Below the pieces are notes generated by a model. That model searched no databases, was not told where the DNA came from, and worked only from the letters and a program-made list of their open reading frames with translations. The position numbers and the translations under genes are program-made. Below, piece by piece: positions 1 through 9,049 of a stretch of DNA of 64,000 bases. Position 1 is the first letter of the stretch. Every line of letters begins with the position of its first letter. This DNA is from Heyndrickxia acidicola (GTDB lineage Bacteria > Bacillota > Bacilli > Bacillales > Bacillaceae_C): assembly GCF_001636425.1 (NCBI RefSeq), contig NZ_KV440953.1, positions 4,584,001 through 4,648,000 on the forward strand, in the 5' to 3' direction.

Positions 1-282
1 CTATCGGCTAGTGGATTTCTGCGTCTCCTCCCTGCGATAAGTCAACATCATCTCGTCCCTCGCTGTGTTTTCTTTATCTCAGTCGAAGACTACGGAATCC
101 ATACGCCGATGAGCAAGGCGCTTGCGCTTTTCATTGTCTAGCTCCAGCGCCTATCGGCTAGTGGATTTTTGCGTCTCCTCCCTGCGATAAGTCAACATCA
201 TCTCGTCCCTCGCTGTGTTTTCTTTATCTCAGTCGAAGACTTCGGAATCCATACGCCGATGAGCAAGTCGCTTGCGCTTTTC
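1..282. repeat. Family A repeats, head-to-tail dimer (first copy cut by window start)
   Basis: Two copies of a repeat with a 150-bp period: the start CTATCGGCTAG occurs at 1 and again at 151. Each copy begins near TCCAGCGCCTATCGGC and ends near CGCCGATGAGCAAGNCGCTT followed by GCGCTTTTC. These two ends are inverted repeats of each other (ATCGGC with GCCGAT, AGCGCC with GGCGCT), so the unit can fold on itself. Related copies lie at 18311, 25500, 38374 and 52012. No transposase or open reading frame is inside. From 283 to 475 I see only the leader of the next gene. Confidence 0.85.
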
Positions 283-475
283 TTAGTGTGCCAATATTGA
301 AATGGCATTATCCATGAAAAACGACAAATATTGACGGGTTTCCTTATAAAATGCCTATTCAAAAAAGGTTTTCCGTGATAATATATGAATGTAATTTCTG
401 TATTTTTATAAAAAAATGACAGTAAGCGGTTCCATAAAGAATGATAAGTTTACTTCAAAGGGGAGAGGGCAAGAA

Positions 476-1393
476 ATGGAACAATTAATGCGTAATTTTT
501 TCTTGTTTTTAGCAAAAAATCGATTTTTCACTAATATGGCCAAAAGGTACGGCCTGCGATTTGGAGCAGCGCGTTTTGTTGCGGGGGAAAATATTGAGCA
601 GACTGTTAAGGTTATAAAAGAATTTAACCGTAAAGGCTTGCTGATTACAGTGGACTACTTAGGGGAATTTGTAGATAACGAAGCAGAAGCGAACGAAATG
701 GCGGATAATGCTATTAGAACCATTGAGGCAATTGGCAGAGAACGATTAGATTCCCAGGTTTCATTAAAGCTTACATCAATGGGAATGGATATTTCCGACG
801 AACTTGTGATGAATAATATGCGCCGTATCATGGATGCTGCCAAGCAGAATAATGTCTTTATTACAATTGATATGGAAGACCATGCAAGAACAGAAAAAAC
901 ACTTGAAATCTTTAAAAACCTTAAGACGGAATATGATAATATTGGAACCGTTATCCAGGCTTATTTGTACCGTACAGAAAAGGATATTGAGGAACTAAAT
1001 CAATTTTCCCCAAATCTGCGCCTTGTCAAAGGGGCTTATAAGGAGCCTGCCACTGTTGCATTTCCGGACAAAAAGGATGTAGATGAAAACTATAAAAAAA
1101 TTATTAAGATGCACCTTTTAAATGGAAACTATACTGCAATAGCTACGCATGATGAACAAATTATTGAGTATACCAAGCAGCTTGTAAAAGAATACAATAT
1201 CCCGAATGACCAATATGAATTTCAGATGCTGTTTGGGATCCGCCCAGAGCGTCAGCTGGAGCTTATCAAAGAAGGATATAAAATGCGTGTGTATATTCCT
1301 TATGGAACAGACTGGTATGGATACTTTATGCGCCGCTTGGCGGAACGCCCTGCAAACGTTGCCTTTGTTCTAAAAGGTGTTCTCGGAAAATAA
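476..1393 (+). CDS. fadM: Proline dehydrogenase (PRODH, YusM/FadM type)
   Basis: FAD-dependent oxidation of proline to pyrroline-5-carboxylate, the first step of proline catabolism to glutamate. The 305-residue protein has the PRODH barrel pattern, including a YLYRTEKDIEEL segment in the middle and the C-terminal RRLAERPANVAFVLKG signature. An in-frame ATG lies 60 bases upstream at 416, but the ATG at 476 has the ribosome site GGGGAGAGG at the right distance and gives the usual family length of about 300. It sits beside the fadNAE operon, as yusM does in B. subtilis, where it is called fadM. The product P5C would feed RocA, encoded at 61702 in this window. It is followed by a clear terminator. 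Confidence 0.9.
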   Translation: MEQLMRNFFLFLAKNRFFTNMAKRYGLRFGAARFVAGENIEQTVKVIKEFNRKGLLITVDYLGEFVDNEAEANEMADNAIRTIEAIGRERLDSQVSLKLTSMGMDISDELVMNNMRRIMDAAKQNNVFITIDMEDHARTEKTLEIFKNLKTEYDNIGTVIQAYLYRTEKDIEELNQFSPNLRLVKGAYKEPATVAFPDKKDVDENYKKIIKMHLLNGNYTAIATHDEQIIEYTKQLVKEYNIPNDQYEFQMLFGIRPERQLELIKEGYKMRVYIPYGTDWYGYFMRRLAERPANVAFVLKGVLGK

Positions 1394-1400
1394 TGTAAAC

Positions 1401-1436
1401 GCCCCCTGCATTACTGTGTTTTGCAGGGGGTTTTTG
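1401..1436 (+). terminator. Rho-independent terminator after fadM
   Basis: Stem CCCCCTGCA / TGCAGGGGG, with a loop of about 11 bases, followed by TTTTTGT. It lies 8 bases after the stop codon of the proline dehydrogenase gene. Confidence 0.9.
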
Positions 1437-1449
1437 TATTTTATAATGG

Positions 1450-1695
1450 AAAAGGTGCTGAAGGCGGTGTCCTGTCATAACTAATGGACCTCAGTGAAGG
1501 TTAAAAGGCGACCCTTTCTCTCCGGCTCTCCTAATGCTAGGCGCCGATAAACGGGCGTCTTCGGCTTTTCTATTGTCCAGCTCCAGACGCCATCGGCTCG
1601 AGGTCATAAGTCAATCCGTCCGAGAGGTTAAATACCAAACCTCTCAGCCGGCTCACCTTATGCTGGTCGCCGATAAGCAGGCGTCTTCCGCTTTT
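1450..1695. repeat. Family B repeats, one degenerate and one well-formed copy
   Basis: A degenerate copy (about 1450-1563) is followed by a full one (about 1564-1695). The full copy has outer arms CCATCGGCTCGAGG and GTCGCCGATAAG, a stem CATAAG/CTTATG, and an inner stem GAGAGGTT (1622-1629) / AACCTCTC (1638-1645). The right end GCTTTTCTA runs into the stop codon of the minus-strand gene yuzL. Family B is the family amplified at 54841-59609. Confidence 0.8.
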
Positions 1696-1830
1696 CTAGT
1701 GTTTTTTGTACTGGTTGTTTTGGCTGTTTACCTTGCCTCCGCCGTCATTTTCTACGGTTGGACCTGCATTTCCTTTTACGCTGGCAGCACTGACGCCTGC
1801 TTTAGAAGGATTTTTCTTCATTCGTGCCAT
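1696..1830 (-). CDS. yuzL: YuzL family small protein (spore-former specific)
   Basis: A 44-residue, basic, glycine/asparagine-rich protein read on the minus strand. It begins MARMKKNPSKAGVSAASVKG and ends in NSQNNQYKKH, which I recognise as the YuzL family. That small family is found in Bacillus-type spore formers, with yuzL next to fadN in B. subtilis. Its biochemical role is not known. The start ATG at 1830 is preceded on its strand by GGGGGGTGAAACAG, a good ribosome site. The gene diverges from fadN. Its stop codon coincides with the right end of a family B repeat. Identification rests on recalled family sequence and synteny. Confidence 0.8.
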   Translation of the reverse strand: MARMKKNPSKAGVSAASVKGNAGPTVENDGGGKVNSQNNQYKKH

Positions 1831-1963
1831 CTGTTTCACCCCCCAGATTTAATTCGTAATTAGCATTCCCGGCTGGCAGGGTGAATATTTAAGAAAAGCC
1901 GCAGAGTCTGTTCTTTAAATTTTTAAAAAATTTCCGATTTTCGAAGACGAAAGCATTGCTATA

Positions 1964-1993
1964 TTGAGAAAATTCATTTATATTTAGTATAGT
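1964..1993 (+). promoter_or_regulatory. Probable sigma-A promoter of fadNAE
   Basis: TTGAGA (1964-1969), an 18-base spacer and TATAGT (1988-1993) lie about 75 bases before the fadN start and just upstream of the FadR operator. A repressor bound at 2028-2045 would lie downstream of the start point and block elongation or clearance. Confidence 0.6.
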
Positions 1994-2027
1994 AAGCTCA
2001 TTCGTGAGATTTTTTTTGGCAGTAAAA

Positions 2028-2045
2028 TGAATGAGTATTCATTCA
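2028..2045. promoter_or_regulatory. FadR operator
   Basis: TGAATGAGTATTCATTCA is a perfect match to the Bacillus FadR site TGAATGANTANTCATTCA. In B. subtilis FadR (YsiA) represses the fad genes, including fadNAE, and is released by long-chain acyl-CoA. The site lies 25 bases before the fadN TTG start, so the operon is very probably induced by fatty acids. Confidence 0.92.
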
Positions 2046-2069
2046 AAGTTGTCGAAGGGGGAAATAGCA

Positions 2070-4454
2070 TTGAGTTACAGCATTAAAAAAGCAGCTGTTT
2101 TAGGGTCAGGAGTCATGGGATCCGGTATAGCTGCCCATTTGGCCAATATTGGCATTCCAACCTTGCTATTGGATATCGTGCCTAGGGAATTAACACCAGA
2201 GGAACAAGCCAAAGGGTTAGCATTAGAAGATAAAGCTGTGCGAAATCGATTGAGCTCTCAGGCTTTACAGGGGTTATTGAAACAAAAGCCTGCGCCGCTT
2301 ACAAAAAAAGATAATTTAGCCTTGATTGAGGCTGGAAATATGGAAGACGATTTAAAAAGGCTTTCGGATGTAGACTGGATCATTGAAGTAGTCGTCGAAA
2401 GATTAGATATTAAACAGCAGGTTTTTGCAAAAATAGATCAGTACCGGAAGCCTGGCAGTATTGTCAGCTCCAACACCTCAGGTATTTCTGTAGAAGCGAT
2501 GGCAGAAGGCCGCTCAGAAGACTTCCAGAAGCATTTCCTTGGAACTCATTTCTTCAATCCTCCAAGATATTTAAAGCTTCTTGAAGTGATTCCAACGAAA
2601 CAAACCGATGCCAAGGTTCTTGAGTTTATGAAGGTATTCGGTGAAGATGTACTTGGAAAAGGAGTGGTTCTTGCGAAAGATACTCCTAACTTTATCGGAA
2701 ACCGGATTGGTACCTATGGGCTCTTGGTAGCCGTTGATATTATGAAGAAAGGCGGATACAGCGTAGGGGAAGTGGACTCTGTAACGGGACCCCTGATCGG
2801 CCGTCCAAAAAGTGCCACCTTCCGGACATTGGATGTAGTGGGTCTTGATACATTTATCCATGTTGCCAATAATGTGTACGACAAAGTGGAGGGGGAGGAA
2901 AAGAAAGCTTTTGAAGTCCCTTCCTTTATGAAAAAAATGCTTGAAAATGGCTGGCTTGGCAGTAAATCGGGACAGGGCTTTTTCCTTAAAAAGGGCAAGG
3001 AAATATTGGAGCTTGATCCTGAAACGTTCGAATATATAGAAAGAAAAAAATTAAAAGCTCCATCGTTAGAGCTTGCAAAGCAGGTAAAAGGGACAGCTAA
3101 CAAAATGAAAGCGCTTGTTTATGCGGAGGATAAGGCAGGATCCTTGCTTTGGAACATAATGGCACCTGTTTTCGTTTACTCAGCTGAATTAACGGGCGTT
3201 ATCGCAGATGACATCGTTTCCATTGACAGAGCGATGAAATGGGGATTCGGCTGGAGCAAAGGCCCATTTGAAACATGGGATGCCATTGGAGTTGAAAAAT
3301 CCGTTAAGAAAATGGAAGCTGAAGGTCTTAAAGTACCTGCATGGGTAAAAGAAATGCTGGATAAAGGCTTTACCTCCTTCTATAAGGAAGAAAACGGTAC
3401 AGTCTTCTATTATCAAAACGGAGAGTATCATGCTGCAGCCCAAAATCCAAAGATCATTGATCTTGCTTCTTTGAAAAAACAAGGCAAAGTGATTAAAGAA
3501 AATACTGGTGCAAGCCTGATTGATGTTGGAGACGGTGTCGCATTGCTTGAGTTCCATTCAAAAAGCAATGCCATCGGAATTGACATCGTCCAAATGATTA
3601 ATTTCTCTGTAGATGAAGTAGAGAAAAATTACAAAGGTCTTGTAATTGGAAATCAGGGCAAAAACTTCTGTGTCGGCGCAAACCTGGCCATGATGCTGAT
3701 GGAAGCCCAGGATGATAATTTCTTTGAACTGGATATGGTCATACGCCAATTCCAAAATGCCATGATGAAAATTAAATACAGCTCCAAGCCGGTCGTTACA
3801 GCGCCTTTCCAAATGACTGTTGGAGGCGGAGCAGAGGTTTGCCTTCCGTCTGCACATATCCAGGCGACAATGGAAACGTACATGGGACTTGTAGAAGTAG
3901 GTGTCGGCCTTCTTCCTGGCGGCGGCGGAAATAAGGAGCTTTACATCAAGCATCTGAAAAATATGCCAAATGGTGTGGAATTTGATTTGCAGAAGGTTGC
4001 CAACAAAGTATTTGAGAGCATTGCTCTTGCAAAGGTTTCGATGTCAGGCGAGGAAGCCCGCCTTAATAATTTCTTAAGCGAAGCCGATGGCATCAGCGTA
4101 AATCCGGATCATCAGCTTTATGATGCCAAACAAGCGGTTTTAAATCTGCACGAAAGCGGCTACCACGCTCCAATTCGCAAGAAAGTTCCTGTAGTTGGGG
4201 AAACGGGCTATGCGACACTCCTACTCGGTGCACAATCCATGCTTCTGTCAGGCTATATTTCAGAGCATGATTTGAAAATTGCCAAGAAAGTGGCCTATGT
4301 GATCTCTGGAGGCAAGGTCCCTTATGGAACGGAAGTAGATGAGCAATACCTATTGGACCTTGAAAGAGAGGCCTTCCTTAGCCTAATTGCTGAGCCGAAA
4401 ACACAGCAGCGCATGCAGTATATGCTTGTTAAAGGCAAACCGTTAAGAAACTAG
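2070..4454 (+). CDS. fadN: 3-hydroxyacyl-CoA dehydrogenase / enoyl-CoA hydratase FadN
   Basis: Bifunctional beta-oxidation enzyme: hydration of enoyl-CoA and NAD-dependent oxidation of 3-hydroxyacyl-CoA. The N-terminal Rossmann motif GSGVMGSGIAAHLANIG is near residues 11-27, and SSNTSGISVEAMA and HFFNPPRYLKLLE follow in the dehydrogenase part. The C-terminal third is a crotonase domain with GNQGKNFCVGANLAMM and VGVGLLPGGGGNKELY, the oxyanion and active-site regions. With the TTG at 2070 the protein is 794 residues, close to the 789 of B. subtilis FadN, and the site GAAGGGGGA precedes this TTG. An ATG at 2031 lies inside the FadR operator and has no ribosome site, so I rejected it. It is the first gene of fadN-fadA-fadE. 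Confidence 0.93.
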   Translation: MSYSIKKAAVLGSGVMGSGIAAHLANIGIPTLLLDIVPRELTPEEQAKGLALEDKAVRNRLSSQALQGLLKQKPAPLTKKDNLALIEAGNMEDDLKRLSDVDWIIEVVVERLDIKQQVFAKIDQYRKPGSIVSSNTSGISVEAMAEGRSEDFQKHFLGTHFFNPPRYLKLLEVIPTKQTDAKVLEFMKVFGEDVLGKGVVLAKDTPNFIGNRIGTYGLLVAVDIMKKGGYSVGEVDSVTGPLIGRPKSATFRTLDVVGLDTFIHVANNVYDKVEGEEKKAFEVPSFMKKMLENGWLGSKSGQGFFLKKGKEILELDPETFEYIERKKLKAPSLELAKQVKGTANKMKALVYAEDKAGSLLWNIMAPVFVYSAELTGVIADDIVSIDRAMKWGFGWSKGPFETWDAIGVEKSVKKMEAEGLKVPAWVKEMLDKGFTSFYKEENGTVFYYQNGEYHAAAQNPKIIDLASLKKQGKVIKENTGASLIDVGDGVALLEFHSKSNAIGIDIVQMINFSVDEVEKNYKGLVIGNQGKNFCVGANLAMMLMEAQDDNFFELDMVIRQFQNAMMKIKYSSKPVVTAPFQMTVGGGAEVCLPSAHIQATMETYMGLVEVGVGLLPGGGGNKELYIKHLKNMPNGVEFDLQKVANKVFESIALAKVSMSGEEARLNNFLSEADGISVNPDHQLYDAKQAVLNLHESGYHAPIRKKVPVVGETGYATLLLGAQSMLLSGYISEHDLKIAKKVAYVISGGKVPYGTEVDEQYLLDLEREAFLSLIAEPKTQQRMQYMLVKGKPLRN

Positions 4455-4573
4455 GTATCTATTATAAGGTGTCTGTCTTTTTATCAGGCAAACACCTAAA
4501 AGAATTATTTTTATATAGAGTTTAATACATGATTCATACAGCGCAGCAATACTAATGAAAGAGGGGAAAAGAC

Positions 4574-5749
4574 ATGCGTGAAGCGGTCATTGTGGCTGGT
4601 GCCAGAACACCTGTAGGCAGGTCCAAAAAAGGGACTCTTGCTACTGTGCGCCCAGATGATTTAGGGGCATTGGTTGTAAAGGAAACGTTAAAGCGTGCGG
4701 GAAACTACGAAGGAAACATTGATGATCTAATTATTGGCTGTGCCATGCCGGAAGCGGAGCAGGGCCTCAATATGGCAAGGAATATTGGTGCACTGGCCGG
4801 GCTTCCTGATACTGTTCCTGCGATAACGGTTAACCGGTACTGTTCTTCCGGCTTACAGGCCATTGCATACGGAGCTGAAAGAATAATGCTGGGGCATTCG
4901 GATACCGTCATGGCAGGCGGTGCAGAATCCATGAGCCTTGTCCCAATGATGGGGCATGTTGTACGCCCGAACGCCGTTTTAGCAGAAACAGCACCGGAAT
5001 ATTATATGAGCATGGGCCATACAGCAGAGCAGGTGGCACAAAGATTCGGTGTTTCCCGCGAAGACCAGGATGCATTTGCTGTCCGTAGCCATCAAAAAGC
5101 TGCAGAGGCGATTGCTGCCGGGAAATTCAACGATGAAATTGTTCCGGTTGATGTAACGCTTCGTTCAGTTGGAGCAGACAATAAGCTAGTGGAGAAAAAG
5201 CTTCAGTTTACACAGGACGAAGGTGTACGTCCTGGGACCAATCTTGAGGTTTTATCAAAGCTGCGTCCAGCTTTTTCGATGAAAGGCTCGGTTACGGCCG
5301 GTAATTCGTCCCAAACAAGTGACGGGGCGGCAGCTGTATTGCTCATGGACAGAGAGAAATCCGATTCACTTGGATTGAAGCCTCTGGCTAAATTCCGCTC
5401 CTTTGCCGTAGGGGGAGTACCTCCGGAAATTATGGGGATTGGCCCTGTAGAAGCGATTCCAAAAGCGTTGAAAATTGCCGGTCTGGATTTATCTGATATT
5501 GGATTATTCGAATTGAATGAAGCATTTGCTTCCCAATCCATTCAGGTCATCCGCCAGCTGGGAATAAACGAGGAAATCGTCAATGTAAATGGGGGAGCCA
5601 TTGCTTTAGGACATCCGCTTGGTTGTTCCGGTGCCAAGCTGACTTTATCTCTAATCCATGAAATGAAACGCAGAAATGTGCAATTTGGCGTAGTCACTAT
5701 GTGTATCGGCGGTGGAATGGGGGCCGCAGGCGTTTTTGAATTAATTTAA
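4574..5749 (+). CDS. fadA: Acetyl-CoA C-acyltransferase (3-ketoacyl-CoA thiolase) FadA
   Basis: Thiolytic cleavage of 3-ketoacyl-CoA, the last step of each beta-oxidation round. The 391 residues match the usual thiolase length. The nucleophile is Cys90 in [12 protein letters not shown], with His347 in [14 protein letters not shown] and Cys377 in [11 protein letters not shown]. The ATG is preceded by GAAAGAGGGG. It follows fadN after 119 bases that contain only a weak AGGTGT/ACACCT hairpin (4468-4498), so read-through from the fadN promoter is likely. Confidence 0.95.
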   Translation: MREAVIVAGARTPVGRSKKGTLATVRPDDLGALVVKETLKRAGNYEGNIDDLIIGCAMPEAEQGLNMARNIGALAGLPDTVPAITVNRYCSSGLQAIAYGAERIMLGHSDTVMAGGAESMSLVPMMGHVVRPNAVLAETAPEYYMSMGHTAEQVAQRFGVSREDQDAFAVRSHQKAAEAIAAGKFNDEIVPVDVTLRSVGADNKLVEKKLQFTQDEGVRPGTNLEVLSKLRPAFSMKGSVTAGNSSQTSDGAAAVLLMDREKSDSLGLKPLAKFRSFAVGGVPPEIMGIGPVEAIPKALKIAGLDLSDIGLFELNEAFASQSIQVIRQLGINEEIVNVNGGAIALGHPLGCSGAKLTLSLIHEMKRRNVQFGVVTMCIGGGMGAAGVFELI

Positions 5750-5964
5750 TCACTATTTGTTAGGGTTTGGATAAAGCTCAATATGGATTCTCGCACATTG
5801 ATAATGGAGCCGGTACACGGGTTTTATGGGCAAAAGCGTTTTACCCATCTGGCTAAAACAGCAGCGTGAGGCTCGCCTGAACGGCCTTTAAAAAAAGCGG
5901 GCGTATGGAGCAGAAATCAACATGCGAGATAAATAGATTCATTTATTAAAAGGAGGAAGTATAC

Positions 5965-7749
5965 ATGGCAAACCAAACTGAAAACCTTATCAAAGGCGGA
6001 AGCTTTCTAATTGAAGATATTTCTTTTGACCGCGTTTTTACACCAGAAGATTACAGCGATGAGCAAAAAATGATTGCAAAAACAACAGAAGACTTTGTAG
6101 CAAATGAAGTGCTCCCGCAGGTTGAATACTTAGAAAAACATGAATTTGACCGCTCTGTAAAATTATTAAAAAGCGCTGGTGAGTTAGGATTACTAGGTGT
6201 GGATGTTCCAGAAGAATATGGCGGCTTGGCGCTGGATAAAGTAAGCTCAGCTTTAATTGCAGAAAAAATGGCTAAAGCAGGCGGCTTTTCTATTTCACAT
6301 GGTGCCCATGTAGGAATTGGTTCTCTTCCAATTGTCCTTTTCGGAAATGAAGAGCAAAAGCAAAAGTACCTGCCGGCATTAGCAACAGGTGAAAAGCTGG
6401 CAGCCTATGCGTTGACTGAGCCAAGCTCAGGATCGGATGCAAGGGGTGCGAAAACTACTGCCCGTTTAAATGAAGCAGGTACACATTATCTATTAAATGG
6501 GGAAAAACAATGGATTACCAATGCCGGTTTTGCGGATGTATTTGTGGTATATGCTCAGCTTGACGGCGATAAATTTACTGCCTTTATTGTTGAACGTGAA
6601 TATCCAGGAGTATCAACAGGAGCAGAAGAAAAGAAAATGGGAATTAAAAGCTCTTCTACACGTACTCTAATCCTTGAAGATGCACAAGTGCCTGTAGAAA
6701 ACCTTCTTGGTGAAGTAGGCAAAGGACACAAAATTGCCTTCAACATTCTGAACATCGGCCGTTATAAATTAGGAGTAGGTGCAGTAGGCGGCGGAAAGGC
6801 AGCATTTGAGATTGCCGTCAAATATGCTAACCAGCGCCAGCAATTCAAAACACCTATTTCACAATTTAACTTAACAAAAGAAAAGCTAGGAACAATGGCG
6901 TCTAAGCTATATGCTTCTGAAAGCTCCGTATACCGTACAGTTGGGTTATTTGATGAAAGAATGAGCACGCTGACAGACGAACAGGCTAAAAGCGGCCAGG
7001 AAGTAGCAAAGTCCATTGCTGAATATGCCATTGAATGTTCTTTGAACAAAGTATTTGCAACTGAGGTACTGGATTATATCGTAGATGAAGGCGTTCAAAT
7101 CCATGGCGGTTACGGCTTTATGGATGAGTATGAAATCTCAAGAGCATACCGTGACTCCCGAATTAACCGTATCTTTGAGGGAACGAACGAAATCAACCGT
7201 TTAATCGTTCCAGCAACGTATATGAAGAAAGCTTTCAGCGGCGAGCTTCCGCTTCTTCAAAAAGCACAGGGTCTTCAGGAAGAACTTATGATGTTAATGC
7301 CAGAAGAAGTTGGCGATGCTCCTCTTGATCAGGAAAAATATTTAACAAGAAGCGCTAAAAAGGTTGGCTTGATGGTGGCAGGACTTGCAGCACAGAAATA
7401 TGGTGCCAAGCTTGAAACTGAACAAGAAATTTTAGCAAACATTGCTGATCTTGTGTCTCTTGCCTATGCAATGGAATCTGCTGTCCTTCGTACGGAAAAG
7501 GCAATTGCGAAGGGTGGAGTCGAAAAGAACAAGCAAAAACTGCTTTATACACAAATTTTCGTTCAAGAAGCCTTCAATGAAATTGAAAGCATTGCGAAAG
7601 AATCCTTGGTGGCAGTTGAAGAAGGCGATACGCTGCGCATGATGTTGTCAGCCCTTCGCAAGCTGACTCGCCATACCCCAACAAATGTAATTGCCAAAAA
7701 ACGTGAAGCAGCGGATGAGCTTATTAAAGTAGAACGCTTCTTCGTATAA
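5965..7749 (+). CDS. fadE: Acyl-CoA dehydrogenase FadE
   Basis: FAD-dependent first step of beta-oxidation, acyl-CoA to trans-2-enoyl-CoA, passing electrons to ETF. The 594-residue protein is the long FadE/very-long-chain type. The N-terminal region has YALTEPSSGSDARG and WITNAGFADVFVVYAQ (acyl-CoA and flavin binding). Then come QIHGGYGFMDEYEISRAYRD and the RINRIFEGTNEINR catalytic-glutamate segment, followed by a C-terminal helical extension of about 180 residues. AAAGGAGGAAG precedes the ATG. The 215 bases before it hold no recognisable gene. It ends the FadR-controlled operon. Confidence 0.95.
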   Translation: MANQTENLIKGGSFLIEDISFDRVFTPEDYSDEQKMIAKTTEDFVANEVLPQVEYLEKHEFDRSVKLLKSAGELGLLGVDVPEEYGGLALDKVSSALIAEKMAKAGGFSISHGAHVGIGSLPIVLFGNEEQKQKYLPALATGEKLAAYALTEPSSGSDARGAKTTARLNEAGTHYLLNGEKQWITNAGFADVFVVYAQLDGDKFTAFIVEREYPGVSTGAEEKKMGIKSSSTRTLILEDAQVPVENLLGEVGKGHKIAFNILNIGRYKLGVGAVGGGKAAFEIAVKYANQRQQFKTPISQFNLTKEKLGTMASKLYASESSVYRTVGLFDERMSTLTDEQAKSGQEVAKSIAEYAIECSLNKVFATEVLDYIVDEGVQIHGGYGFMDEYEISRAYRDSRINRIFEGTNEINRLIVPATYMKKAFSGELPLLQKAQGLQEELMMLMPEEVGDAPLDQEKYLTRSAKKVGLMVAGLAAQKYGAKLETEQEILANIADLVSLAYAMESAVLRTEKAIAKGGVEKNKQKLLYTQIFVQEAFNEIESIAKESLVAVEEGDTLRMMLSALRKLTRHTPTNVIAKKREAADELIKVERFFV

Positions 7750-7792
7750 TAGCAGCAATCATTACAAAAAAAGCCTCATTGATAGAAAACTA

Positions 7793-7836
7793 AGGGCTTG
7801 CAGGGCAGCGAATCAGCTCTCTGCAGGCCCTTTTAC
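7793..7836 (+). terminator. Probable terminator of the fad operon
   Basis: GGGCTTGCAG pairs with CTGCAGGCCC around a loop rich in AGC, followed by TTTT. It lies about 45 bases after fadE. Confidence 0.65.
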
Positions 7837-7880
7837 TGTAAGCCTTTTAGTTTCCAGATATGTGCTTTTGTGTAGTAAAG

Positions 7881-7907
7881 CACTAAAGGGGTCTGACCCC
7901 TTTAGTG
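7881..7907. repeat. Palindrome with GGGGTCTGACCCC core
   Basis: CACTAAAGGGGT and ACCCCTTTAGTG form perfect 12-base arms around CTG. The GGGGTCTGACCCC core is a short palindrome I recall as scattered through many Bacillus-type genomes. No enzyme gene that could mobilise it is visible nearby. It lies in the leader of the VOC gene. Confidence 0.6.
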
Positions 7908-7969
7908 GATTAAAGGATAGTGGTATGGGTATAAAGTTTATAATAAGATTAGGAATAGGGGTGGATTTT

Positions 7970-8365
7970 ATGTCGAGGGTTACACCATTTTTAATGTTTC
8001 AGGGAAATGCAGAGGAAGCGATGAATTATTACACTTCTTTAATTGAAGACTCCGAAATTACCAGCATCACCCGTTACGGTGCAAATGGACCGGGTGAAGA
8101 AGGCAGTATCCTCAAAGCCTCCTTTACACTTAATGGGCAGGAATTTATATGCATTGACAGCAACATGAAGCACGATTTTACATTTACACCTTCTTTCTCG
8201 TTGTTTATTAATTGTGATACGGAAGAGGAGATAAACCGGCTTTACGAGGGGTTATCAGCTGGCGGTGTACTCATGCCATTAGGTGAATATCCATTTAGTA
8301 AGAAGTTTGGCTGGACGGTTGATAAGTTTGGTGTTTCATGGCAGTTTACTCTTCCATACGAATGA
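7970..8365 (+). CDS. VOC superfamily protein, PhnB-like
   Basis: A 131-residue protein of the vicinal oxygen chelate (glyoxalase/PhnB, 3-dmu-9_3-mt) group. The pattern is TPFLMFQGNAEEAMNYYTSLI at the N terminus, SLFINCDTEEEINRLYEGL in the middle and KFGWTVDKFGVSWQF near the end, typical of PhnB-like folds. The substrate is unknown, and these proteins often lack proven enzyme activity. The ATG at 7970 is preceded by AATAGGGGTGG. An upstream in-frame ATG at 7862 would run through the palindrome and lacks a ribosome site. It appears to be a single-gene unit between the fad operon and yusI. Confidence 0.85.
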   Translation: MSRVTPFLMFQGNAEEAMNYYTSLIEDSEITSITRYGANGPGEEGSILKASFTLNGQEFICIDSNMKHDFTFTPSFSLFINCDTEEEINRLYEGLSAGGVLMPLGEYPFSKKFGWTVDKFGVSWQFTLPYE

Positions 8366-8555
8366 GAGAATGATTTGATTTATCAAGAGTAGAATGGCTT
8401 TTAAAGTTAGATTTGGCTCATTATGTGGGAAGCCCTTTGGAAAATTGATTTACACTGCAGGAAACGAGAGATACATAACGATTTTATTCATTTCGAAAAA
8501 GTAGAAACTTCTGCTATACTTCTAAGACATCTAAAAAAAGAAAGGTGAATAGAAC

Positions 8556-8912
8556 GTGTCTTTGACTTTTTACTGGTACCCTAAATGCGGAACTTGCCGC
8601 AACGCGAAAAAGTGGCTTGAAAATCATAATGTTTCTTTTGAAGCGGTGAATATTGTAGATAATCCTCCTTCAAAGGAAGAATTGAAATCATTGTATCAAC
8701 AAAGCGGACTGGAGCTTAAAAAGCTCTTCAACACCAGCGGCATGAAATACAGGGAGCTGGGGTTAAAGGATAAAATGAAAACTGCATCAGAAGATGAACT
8801 CCTGACAACTTTAGCCTCTGACGGCATGCTGATAAAGCGTCCAGTCGTAACAAATGGCAGCAAAGCTTCTTTTGGTTTTAAAGAAGAAGAATATGAGCAA
8901 AAATGGCTGTGA
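8556..8912 (+). CDS. yusI: ArsC/Spx family protein YusI
   Basis: A 118-residue thioredoxin-fold protein of the ArsC/Spx/MgsR group. It carries a CxxC pair at Cys11-Cys14 (PKCGTCRNAKKWL) and the IKRPVV segment near residue 94 that is typical of the fold. B. subtilis YusI has the same length and the same neighbours. It may be a reductase or redox regulator; the family name ArsC does not prove arsenate reduction. The start is GTG with AGAAAGGTGAAT upstream. A possible -10 TATACT lies at 8515-8520. It is transcribed toward gcvH. Confidence 0.85.
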   Translation: MSLTFYWYPKCGTCRNAKKWLENHNVSFEAVNIVDNPPSKEELKSLYQQSGLELKKLFNTSGMKYRELGLKDKMKTASEDELLTTLASDGMLIKRPVVTNGSKASFGFKEEEYEQKWL

Positions 8913-9049
8913 AAATAAAGAGAGTTTTCTTGCTTTCTACCTGAGAAATATGTAAATATAAAGTGAATAGATTTGTTTGAAGGGGAAACTTCACTTTTAA
9001 ACGTAAAGAATTTTGTAGAAATACGGATGATTAGATGGAGGGAATATGG

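Noticed and set aside
1534-1863. Plus-strand 109-codon frame
   Set aside because: It runs through family B repeats and lies antisense to yuzL, which has a better start and a recognisable family.
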